Below, piece by piece: positions 12,275 through 21,763 of a DNA stretch of 64,000 nucleotides. The translations under genes were made by a program, and so were the position numbers. The stretch is from Pempheris klunzingeri. Its lineage: Eukaryota > Chordata > Actinopteri > Acropomatiformes > Pempheridae. The DNA is taken from assembly GCF_042242105.1 (NCBI RefSeq), contig NC_092019.1, forward strand, positions 6,414,328 through 6,478,327, read 5' to 3'. How positions within the stretch are numbered: the first letter of the stretch is position 1; each line of letters starts with the position of its first letter. The notes below the pieces were generated by a model. The model had not been told where the DNA came from, did not search any database, and was given only the letters and a program-made list of their open reading frames with translations.

Positions 12275-13097
12275 AGGAACAGTTCAACATTTTGGGAAAA
12301 TATGCTTATTCTTTTGCTGCCTGAGAGTTAGATAAGAAGAACAATACCACTCTCGTGAGTACATTGACTATGAAGCTACCACCAGCAGCCAGTTAGCTTA
12401 GCTTCACATGAAAACGGAAAAATAGCTAGCCTGGCTCTGTCCGAAGTACGAATGCATAAAGAGAACTACGTACAGTGTTGGAAGTGTGCTCCATTCGTGC
12501 CTATAGAAGTTGCTCATAGACACGTGAAGCCAAAACGCCCAGCTGTACAGAACCCAGATGAAAGGTACTGCACATCCTCTATGGGCGTCTGTGCGACTAA
12601 CTTGAATGGGGATGAAATTATTTAATCGTGTGGAGCTTCTAGACTTTCCAAATCTTATTGGACCAAATAGATCAAATTCTGTTGAAACAAATAATTTCGC
12701 ATCGATTGTAATGCTCAATAATTGCTATCCACGGTTTTACAGACATCCCTTTCACAATGTAAGTCTATGGGAAAAAGTATTTTTTAGGCTTGATGGCATC
12801 ACATGACAGATGCTGTTGTTGTAATTACATGGTTTGGCCACTACGTCAAATTGCTTTCAAACTTGTCTCCGCAGATAACAGTCCTCACAACTCACTAATG
12901 AACATCATCACGTGACACAATTAGTGGAGACTCCTGGAACTACACCAAGAAATAACAACCCTGAAAACCACAATGGACAGACCTTTATGCTAAGCTAAGC
13001 AAACCTGCCGCTGAGCTTCATGTTTACCGTACCAACATGATATCGATCTCTCTCTCTGCAACAAAGCTAATAAGCAAATGTCCCAAAATGTCAGTGT
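12275..13097. mobile_element. Non-autonomous DNA transposon flanked by TTAA
   Basis: The left end reads AGGAACAGTTCAACATTTTG and the right end is an imperfect inverse ending TCCCAAAATGTC near 13,092. TTAA flanks both ends (12,271-12,274 and 13,098-13,101). After the left end comes GAGAGTTAGATAAGAAGA, then CCAGTTAGCTTAGCTTCACA and AGCTAGCCTGGCTCTGTCC, a word order very common as a repeat in percomorph fish. The middle (about 12,440-12,930) does not match that order and may be a nested insertion or older internal sequence. TTAA flanks suggest piggyBac-type mobilisation; no transposase is present. Confidence 0.6.
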
Positions 13098-13189
13098 TTA
13101 AATGCTGTACCATTAGGGGTGTAGCACTAGCACTATAAGCAATAATTCTCTGTATCAGACAAATTCATCTGCGAGCACATGTCTAAAAT

Positions 13190-14760
13190 AATTTAATTAG
13201 GCCCGTCAAGAGCTTATCCTTTATGCAAATGAAAATCCTGAAAACTAAATAATTTGATTTTAAAAAGAATAAAGGAACATTGAGACTGTTTGAAGAGACC
13301 TGAGGAAAATCCAACTGTAGCTCTATGAAAGGGAAGAATCAGTCATCTGCCAAGGACAGCCGGAGCTAATAAGTGTGTAACATGATAGAACAGAAAATTA
13401 GTTCATAGCTGTCATCTTCTTGATGAAGAGGCAATCAAAATCAAAGTGAATCATTCCGTGAGGAGGATTGTGTTTTGGAATTCAAACGGGCAATGCTTCA
13501 ATATGACAAATCAGCCGGTGTGGTGCATGTTGATTGATTCCATCCATGAAAACCTAATAGATTTAGCCCTCTGTGAATTTGGCTCTCATTAACCTCGCAG
13601 CGTTTTCATATGAGAATGTATTGGAGCCATTTTATCCACCACTCAAAGGCAATTCACTGGGTGATAAATCCTTTGGCTTATCTGGCTGCAGGTGACAGCA
13701 CAGCAGAGCACTCAGGCTGACTGGGGCACAAACACTGAAACACACACAAAAATGCACACACACACACATATTCACACTCCACATAAACACATAACACACA
13801 CATTCTGCAGACACACACGCACATTTTCTTGAAGGGGTCGCCATGGTGACCCATGAGCGGAAAAACCTTGTGATCCGACCGGAACCGAAGACATGCTTCT
13901 CGACCTGAGCGACCAGCCGCAACAGAAAAATCTTCCTCTCAGCTCCCCGAAAAAGAAGAGAAAGAAGAAGGAGGGGGGGGAAAAACAGAATTCAATTACA
14001 CAGTCGAAACCCACTCCTTGCCCTCCGGGAGTGATATCAGCACCATTTAAAAGTCTGATTACTCACAAAACCAATAACATTTTGACTCCTTGGTAATGGA
14101 CCAGTAGATTAGAAAATTTAGATTACATTTAACTGCCTGTAGATTCTCATTAAAACGCCACCAACTAGTTAGAAACAATAGGTAATTAAGAGTGTAATGA
14201 AGCACAGTAGCGTTAGCGCACGTCGGCTGTCTGCTACTCTTGTGGGACCCAGCCTTACTTTGCTCTTATCCTGCAGCAAAGCCATACCAGCGTCTCATTT
14301 GGGCAATCCGACATATTTAATTAGATTAATGAATTTCGGTGGCGTCTCTGCGGGGATGGTTGTGCTCCTTGCGGTGACAGTCTAACAACAGATTATATAT
14401 TAGGGGAGGCCTGCAAGCTGCAGGCAGGCCGGTGCAGGTTGGTCCCTCGACAGAGGCGCGACGTGTGACAGTTTGGGTGGAACCTGTCTCAGGTTTACTC
14501 CTGCTAAATTGTCAAATGCAAATAATCATAAGCAAATGTGCTGCACGAATAAACACAAACTTGCATCCAAAACTCCGGATTTGAATTAGCAAAGTGAGAC
14601 CTATTGAATTAAACATGATTGATTGTAACACATGGAGAACACAAACAGAAGGAGAAAGCCCAGGGTGATAAATGGGTTAGTGCCCGTGTTTGGCTTTAAG
14701 CTAATGTCTGTGGCTCTGGCCGGCCACTAGTAAATGCTTCTGCATAAAATAAAGACTAAA
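13190..14760. promoter_or_regulatory. Cluster of candidate conserved non-coding elements
   Basis: Several blocks look like developmental enhancers. At 13,190-13,270, ATTTAATTAGG and ATGCAAATGAAAAT are followed by AAATAATTTGATTTT. At 13,560-13,690 there is CTCTCATTAACCTCG and GATAAATCCTTTGGC. At 13,985-14,200 are CAATTACACAG and GGTAATTAAGAG. At 14,300-14,400 is TTTAATTAGATTAATGAATT. At 14,516-14,523 is a second octamer. CA repeats and a G run interrupt the cluster at 13,740-13,830 and 13,970-13,982. No open frame looks coding. Confidence 0.35.
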
Positions 14761-16935
14761 GGAAATGAAACAGGGCTTGGGTCTCTGAGTCTGACACAAA
14801 CTTTAGCCTCCTGCAACAGTCATCACAGTTTTTAAGCTGTGTGAAATGTGGATGAACTAGCAGATTACACAGATAATACATGATTAACGAGAAGATTCCT
14901 GTAGCAGCACGACTGATTTCAACTGTTTTGATGTGAAAATGATAATGTGATGTGTGTTACATTAAAGCAGGCAAGCTAATGCTTTCAGTCCAGTGGTAAT
15001 AATTTGCTGTAATAATGACAAAATGTTTTCCACAGTGTAACGTGAATATGTGTCCTCGGGGCCGAACAGTATTCACCTCTCCTCCACCCTGACACTTCAG
15101 CTCACCATAGCAGCAGTGTCACATGGCTGCCTTTTTGTACAAAGTCTAACCTCATTCAATCCTTTTGTGTGGCAGAGACACACAGTAATTTACAGTTTTT
15201 ACATGCGAAGCACAAGACAGAGCGCTCATCTCACAAGATTCCAGGTGACCGGGTTTTTGCCCTCTGTCTAAAGCTGGAAGTTGACTTCAACTTTTGGATC
15301 TCTTCCACTTTATTTTTAGCTTCAGCATCATGTTTAGTGTTAGGTTTGTATACATGTTTCTGATTTAGTTTTAGATTTAAATGTTTATTAAGCTTTGTCT
15401 TTATAGATTTACCTGTAGCTGTTAGTTATGTTTTAGCTTTACAGTTGATGTTACATTGAGCTTGAATTTTAGCTTTAATTGAAGTTCAGCTTTAAGTTAA
15501 AGGTTGACAGTCTAGATGCAGCAAGATTTTAGCTTAAGCTGCAGCTTTGTGTTATGTCAAATTAGGCATTCAGATCTCTAATTTAATATAAAATCACATT
15601 GTAATTGACTTTAGTTTTGCCTTTGTAGACTGCGTAGACTGGATTGGAGCATAACTTGATTTGGCTGAAACTGTATATGCCCATATAATAAAACACTCAT
15701 AGAACAAGTAACATTGCACAGAAATACAGCACATCTTAAGTGTGCAAAAGACAAAAAGATAACACGAAGAATAAGGATGTATCAGAGCAAAATTTCTGAC
15801 CTTGAACTTGAATCTGTAATCTGTTTAACTGGACATGTAACCACCTTTGATTTGCTGCTTGTGATTGGACCTGCTTAAAGCTGCACAAATTGGCTGGCCA
15901 CACTGACCACTGTTAGTTACACCTCTCTGTGGCTCCACTGCTTGATGCTGGCTTTGAAAACACGACGCTTAGATCAGCTTTCTTTTGTAGTATCACACTG
16001 CCCTCTACAGGGAAGGATCCTAACTGCTCTGCATAGATCTGCAACACAGAGACGTGTATTTCAGTGATATACCCTCCCAAGCTGTTTTCACAACACCCCA
16101 CTGATCTATATTTCAACACGGAGAGAATAACATTTAGCTGAGTACCTTTTTAGCAACATCCTCATCTACTGAGCTTCATTCAGTGTAAACTGTAAATGTC
16201 TTGCTTTATTACAACTTTTGCACTGATTTCAGTGACAGGCACAGATGTTGCTGTCTCTGCATATATACACAGACTACACATACACAGACTGTATGGGAAT
16301 ATGTCTAGAAAACATATTCACACACATACACACCTCCAACCTGGCAGAGTGCTTGTGCTTGTAAACACTCGAATAACTGAGCCAGAATCAAACACACCGA
16401 CTCTCCAAATGGAGAGACATGGAGGAGGAGGAGGAGGAGGTAGAGGAGGAGGAGGAGGAGGAGGAGGAAGACGAGAGAGGAGACCAGATGGCCCAGTGCA
16501 GATAGACTCAGAGACTGGGAGCGAGGAGTGTTCTCTGAAGGACGAGGTCTTGTATTGTTGTGGCTGCGAGGGCCGCTCTGTCACACGGCGTACCAGGGGT
16601 CCCCGAAGAGCCAGGGTCTTATGGTGTCAATGTCCCCCCAGTCCTCATCCCCAACCCTGGCCTATTGTCATTCCTGTTTTTTAATTTCTCAAACGCAATC
16701 AAGTGTGACACAAACTGTTTACCTAGCGTGTCTGCCACAACCAGGAAGAGAAAAGGAGAGGGAAAAAAACAGACACACAAGCCAGGATCTCGGCACAAAA
16801 TAATCCTCCATAATACCAGAGAGTTTAAAGAGGCTTTGCCAATACCTCCCCGAACCCCCCCTCCACCTCTCTTTGCTCTTATGAAAAAAGGAGGGGGAGA
16901 TAAAGAGAAAAAAAGAGGGGAAAAAACACATCAGA
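14761..16935. other. Non-coding stretch with simple and cryptic repeats
   Basis: About 15,290-15,540 is built from many imperfect TTTAGCTTTA-like units. A (GGA)n tract lies at 16,420-16,472. Positions 16,800-16,935 are A/G-rich. The open frame at 16,196-16,684 owes its length to the GGA tract and shows no domain. Confidence 0.5.
16420..16472. repeat. (GGA)n trinucleotide repeat
   Basis: Nearly uninterrupted GGA units with one TAG break. They read as polyglycine on + and polyproline on -, which explains the open frames here on both strands. Confidence 0.9.
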
Positions 16936-16939
16936 AGAA

Positions 16940-17045
16940 AGCTGTTAAATTCGCCCCTCAGTCTCGTTTGGGATTGCTAATTATTGTTTTTAGAGTACAA
17001 CAATTGGGGTATTAGGGCATAAGCGGCTGGAGATAACATCCAGAG
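16940..17045. promoter_or_regulatory. Candidate conserved element with paired SOX-type sites
   Basis: Within about 40 bases lie GATTGCTAATTATTGTTTTT and ACAACAATTGGGG, an inverted pair of ATTGTT/AACAAT SOX-type cores beside a CTAATTA homeodomain core. The surroundings (TAAATTCGCCCCTCAGTCTC before, GGCATAAGCGGCTGGAGATA after) are non-repetitive and do not read as protein. Regulatory function is inference. Confidence 0.33.
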
Positions 17046-17893
17046 GAAGGCGAGGGGAGGGAAAGGGGAGAAGAGGGAAGAAGGGAAGAGGAGCGTGGGG
17101 GAGAAAGATAATGGGTCGACAGAAGGGGAGCTTTGATAGGGTCTGGTCCATGGCGGAGTCTCTGTCTCCCTGCTATAACACACCACAGTATCAGGAGACC
17201 CACACACTCACTCTGTCTCCAAGGATCTTGAAAAGTGAATGAAACTTGACGAGGAAAAGTTTTGAATGTTGGACAGTTCTTGGATCAACAGAAATCAGAC
17301 AGAGCGAAGGAGAACAGAGGTTAACACATCAATATTTCACAATTTACAGGTTAAAATGGAAACATCAAGCACATCTATAAGTCCTCACATGTACAAATAT
17401 ACACACAGACAGAATCTTAAACATACAGCTGGATGTTAATATTCACAGGATTTAGGTTAAGAATAAGTTATTTTGTATTCTCATAACGATGAACCCACAA
17501 ACGGAAATCAGTCGAATCACTTTACCCAGACAGTGAAACCAGAAGGGACCATGGAGAAATAATAATATGGCTTATCTAATTTGATGGATTTTGATGGAGC
17601 CTTGTACGTCAGAGTTTGAAATCACTAGGCTAGAGAAAATCTCATTTCAATAATCAACTCAGGATGTTATAAAAGCATTTTTTCAGAGGAATTCAGTGTA
17701 AATTGGATAAAATAAGATGTATCTTGGTTATATCATGTATATGAAAAAGGCAAATTTTGTGACATTCTTGACATGTGGATCAAAAGTAAGAGGGAGATCA
17801 AATTCTTGACTGTATGGGTCTGACATATTATGTCAGACATCAAGATTTATGGAAGCATCCATCAAAACTGGACCAATCAAATGCTAGAAATTG

Positions 17894-18100
17894 TTAGACA
17901 TTCACTTCTCTGCTTTCTAAAGCTAGGAGGGGGTCATTGACTGTTGTCGTCAGCATTGCGATACATTTTATGTTTAGTTTTTTGAAGATGTGACCAAGTG
18001 GCAGCCTGTGCACACTGAACAAAAGTGGTCTAAATACTGATCCCTGTGGAACTCCATGTTTGGGCTCAGAACAGAGAGATACAGTTGTGGTTCTGCACAC
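17894..18100 (-). mobile_element. LINE reverse-transcriptase remnant
   Basis: The minus frame contains GVPQGSVFRPLLFSVHRLPLG followed by a decayed AML-TTT stretch. This corresponds to the (C)GVPQGSVLGPLLF block of non-LTR reverse transcriptases and the nearby position where YADD would stand, here lost. The rest of the ORF is not present. It is an inactive fossil, probably of an L2- or Rex1-like element. Confidence 0.62.
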
Positions 18101-18600
18101 TCAGATATGACTCCTCCTGTTTGCCTTCAAGTTTATTAATTCATTATAAGCATCCTGTTGGTACTGTTGGCACCGGTAGATACAGTTATGGGTGACCCAG
18201 TGTCTCATCAAACATAATTCATTCATTTTGTTCCTGTAAAAAAACTCACAGAAAGAACATCAGACATAGATGTAAAACTGCAAAAAAAAAAGTACTGCAA
18301 GGTATGAGTACTAAAAGGCAGGTGATGGCTTGTGTCCCATGGGAGAGAAGAAAGCATTGGGGTAAGCCTACACTCACTCACTCACACATGCACACACACA
18401 CATTGGCTTTTATCCTGGAAATGAGCAGGCCAGCCAAAGTCATCTGGAAGCTCCTACATGCCAATGAATAAATAAAGCTGTAATTAGTAAAGAAAACAGC
18501 GCCACCTGTTGGTGTCCCAGCCCTGTGAACTCAGACCATTATAGGGCGTTGTGGGAAACACCTGAGCATGCAAAGGCTGTGTGTTAAAGGGCTGGCACAC
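18101..18600. other. Non-coding stretch, nothing recognised
   Basis: Holds a short CA tract near 18,375-18,402 and A runs. No exon or repeat family is seen. Confidence 0.4.
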
Positions 18601-18607
18601 ATGCTTA

Positions 18608-18625
18608 ACGTGTGTGTGTGTCTGT

Positions 18626-18676
<51 letters not shown>

Positions 18677-18697
18677 TGTGTGTATGTGTGTGTGTGT

Positions 18698-18737
<40 letters not shown>

Positions 18738-18840
18738 AGAACAAAGTTTTTTCATGTGGGCCACCCGTGTAACCATGTGTGTTGTATGGCTTCCATTTGT
18801 AAAGAGGCTTATTGAGCATATGTGTTGGTATTGTGAGAGT

Positions 18841-18872
<32 letters not shown>

Positions 18873-18875
18873 TTG
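18608..18875. repeat. Compound (GT)n-(GA)n microsatellite and second (GT)n tract
   Basis: Near-perfect GT repeats at about 18,610-18,698 are followed directly by GA repeats to 18,735. A second GT tract covers 18,840-18,872. The long frames on both strands here are repeat translations (Val-Cys, Thr-His, Ser-Leu and Arg-Glu runs). Confidence 0.95.
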
Positions 18876-20275
18876 TGCTCCTCTGTGTACATGTGTGTAT
18901 ATGAAGGGGTCCAACTGCGTGTCCTGGGGCCCACCTGGCAGCGCTGTGCAGATTCTGGGGCCTGAGCAGCTGGCCTGGGGGCTGGTGAGGGTGTTCGGTG
19001 GAGGGAGGTTTGAGAGGGGTGTGGGGGGTCTTCCACGGCCCCTGTCCCACCAGACTCAGACAGTAGGAGGCAGATGGACAGGCCACGGCCAATGCCAGAG
19101 GGCCAGAGGGGCCACGGGGCCGAGGGAGAGGGCCAGCCAAGACCAACTGAGCTCACACACACACAGAAAAAGAGAAAAAACACACACACAAAAACACAGT
19201 AACAAACAAAATGCATGTGAAATCCAAAAATCATAGGGTTTATACTGATCCTTGGATACTAAATATATCATTTCTAACTACAAAATGTTGAGGGATATAC
19301 ACACAGAGAGGTATTCACAGCAGAGGAGAAGAACAGGGATTGAACTGTGCAGTTGTGGTGTGTACAGTTCATTTCATTATTCATGTTGTGATTTACATTT
19401 TTGTTGGTCGACTAATCCTTAAAGGACAATTAGTATTATTACAAGCTGGATCTTTTTTTTTTTTTTTAATAGGTTTGGTCATCATTTATATCGGTTATGA
19501 TAGCCTTGTGTTCACCAAAGCATTAGCTGAGATTTGGGAGCACAGAAACATTTCCTGAAAGACAGGGTAAAAAACATGAGTAGTCAGATAAACCTCCACA
19601 TCAGTCAGACTTATTAGGCAGAGAAAAAGAAAGCTAATGATAAAATTATGACCCCAAACTGCTTGTCGTAAACAACCTTCACAGTGAGGGATTATTATAG
19701 ACACCTCCAAATAAAGTAGTTTAGATCATCCAGCAAAACCTTTGGCTTTTTGATAGCCTGTTTGATCGCCTTGTGCTTGTGTTTCTCGCCCTGTTCAACC
19801 TCTTTTAAGTATACTGCTGTGATCCCAGATCTAAGAGATTATGTTATGAAGAGTATAAAATCAACATAAATGATAGAAATGATGACCAAACTGATGAAAA
19901 TAAGATGCGAGATGTAGCAAATGCTTCCCTAGTGAGTCCAAATATTTCCCACAATGCCTTTTGTGACCTGAGAATGGCAACAACATACAAGCCGCATCTA
20001 ACTTATCAACTAAAGTTTATGAAACAGTTAGTATCAGTGTCTTTTTTCCTCATATGAGCTCTACCACAAACTACTACAAGACAAGAAGGTGCTTGATAGA
20101 AAAAGTAGCAAACTGCAAACTCCTAATTTACTGTTCAAGCTACTGTCACAGCATCAGACACAACTATTTTTACCCTGTATGAGCAGGACTTTATGATTTT
20201 TCTGGCACTGGAGACAAATCCTGATGTTCCTCACTGATGTCAGATGATATTTTTAACCACGCTAGCGACATGATT
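18876..20275. other. Non-coding stretch, nothing recognised
   Basis: A G/C-rich, repeat-poor patch at 18,900-19,140 (many GGCC and CCTGG words) stands out from AT-rich flanks but has no sustained protein-like frame. The remainder to 20,275 shows no feature I can name. Confidence 0.4.
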
Positions 20276-20400
20276 ATAGGGATGGTAATGTCAGTCAATC
20301 AGTTGGTCATTCCGCCCAAAACTTTGGTCCAGACTGAAATATGGTGACAATTTTTGGATGGACTGACATGATACTTTGTCCAAAGCAAAGCTGCACAATA
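20276..20400 (+). repeat. Teleost interspersed repeat (TTTGGTCCAGACTGAAATAT type)
   Basis: The order AGGGATGGTAATGTCAGTC, TTTGGTCCAGACTGAAATAT, TTTTTGGATGGACTGACATG is a familiar short repeat in percomorph genomes. Ends are indistinct. Confidence 0.5.
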
Positions 20401-20789
20401 CCTATAGCGTGGTTGAATGACTCCATTACAAGACTATAGAGATGTGTTACATTAAAAACACTTGGTTGGTGTTGATCACTGAGCTACTGCACATGTATTT
20501 ATGTACAACATGCAGATGCTCATAAACATACATCCACCTCTCATCAACTCTCTGTTCAAACCTTCCGAAGCTGATTTTAAACATGCAGACGAAAGATGCT
20601 CTTGAAAACTGAGCCCAAACCAACACCATACAGAGGACTGTTTTAAACAGTGATTGGAAGAGAATATGTTAGGAGTGTGGAGGATTGACACAGAGTTTAT
20701 TGTGAACATGTGCTATAGGTGGTGTTGGTGGTGGTGTGGGAGGTAGCCACCGGCTCCAGTAGTCCAGAGAGCCACAGATGCTCCACTGT

Positions 20790-21000
20790 TTGTGTGTTGA
20801 CTCTCTGTAATTTGTTTGCTCTAATTTGTTTTGCCGTGCCAGGGGAGTTTCGATTTTAATTTTGCTCTGTGTGTGTTTACCCCTCTTTGTGGATCGCTGA
20901 TCTGTTAAGCAGAGAGAGGGAGAGACAGTCAGTGTGGAGGGTGGGCTGTTAAGAGAGCCAAATTAAAAAAGGAGCAGTGCAGATTGTTTTAAGCTCTGGC
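20790..21000. promoter_or_regulatory. Candidate conserved non-coding element
   Basis: Contains TGTAATTTGTTTGCTCTAAT, GTTTCGATTTTAATTTTGCT and GAGAGCCAAATTAAAAAAGG, with no repeat and no coding-like frame. The forkhead- and homeodomain-like word density resembles enhancers. Conservation cannot be assessed here. Confidence 0.25.
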
Positions 21001-21500
21001 AGCCCCTTCAGGCCCAAAGGCCTCGCTCACAGCCTGCACCTGCTCCGTCCCCCGGGAGCCTGGTTCCTGATCCGTGGCCCTCGCTTCTCCTCCCCGAGCC
21101 CCTAGCCCAGCCGCCTCCTCTCCTCTCCTCTCCTCTCCTCTCCACATTCTTCCCTTCTTTTCTGCAGCCTCCATCCGTCTCCTTTTAAACTTCAACTCTA
21201 CATCAACAGTCTTTCAAACTCCTGCTCCTTTCCTCTTCCCTCCTCCCTGGTGACTTCTCTCTATCCTTTCACTCCTCAGTCCTGGCCTCTTCACCCCATC
21301 TCTCCTCTCCACCAGCTGCTCCTCTCCTCCTCTTTATCCCTCCTTCTCCTCTCGCTCCTGGTTACTTCCACCTTTTGTTTTGCCTCTTTGCCCTGGCTCA
21401 AATTCCTCCTATCCCCTCATTCCTCCTATCCCCCCCACCCCCCGTAACTTTTCCTCTTCCAGTCCCTGCTCCTCTCTCCTCCTGTCTCGCCTCCAGCGGC
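21000..21500. repeat. Pyrimidine-rich tract with a (CTCTC)n core
   Basis: The + strand is strongly C/T-rich throughout, with a near-perfect run of TCTCC units at 21,115-21,142. The open frames across it are compositional. Confidence 0.7.
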
Positions 21501-21706
21501 TGGCAGAGTCTTAATCAGCCCTCCTCCGCACCTGAATGATTGTGACTTGTTAGCCTGATTGAAACCACACAACCGCACACGGTGAAATACAGTTAGTGTG
21601 ACATTATAACACAATCTGGGGGCTATTATGACTACTAAACTACAGTGCAGAGCTCTATAAAGCAGCATCATGACTCTCTTTTATTAACGCAAGTCACATG
21701 ATAAGG

Positions 21707-21714
21707 ATGCAAAT
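21707..21714 (+). promoter_or_regulatory. Perfect octamer motif
   Basis: ATGCAAAT followed by GAAAATC, the same extended word as at 13,223. One of six perfect octamers in the left third of the window. Confidence 0.3.
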
Positions 21715-21757
21715 GAAAATCATAGCAACAGCCTGTTTAAAATTGTCACAGCTAGTC

Positions 21758-21763
21758 TTTATT
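21758..21763 (-). terminator. faxc: Polyadenylation signal, likely for faxc
   Basis: AATAAA on the minus strand about 2.66 kb below the faxc stop codon. It would give a long 3' untranslated region; a nearer signal may also be used. Confidence 0.4.

Noticed and set aside
16196..16684. 162-codon + frame
   Set aside because: Kept open by a GGA tract; the flanks show no domain, splice logic or start context.
18484..19236. Long frames of 220, 160 and 141 codons
   Set aside because: They owe their length to GT/GA repeats and a G/C-rich patch and encode only repeat-type peptides.
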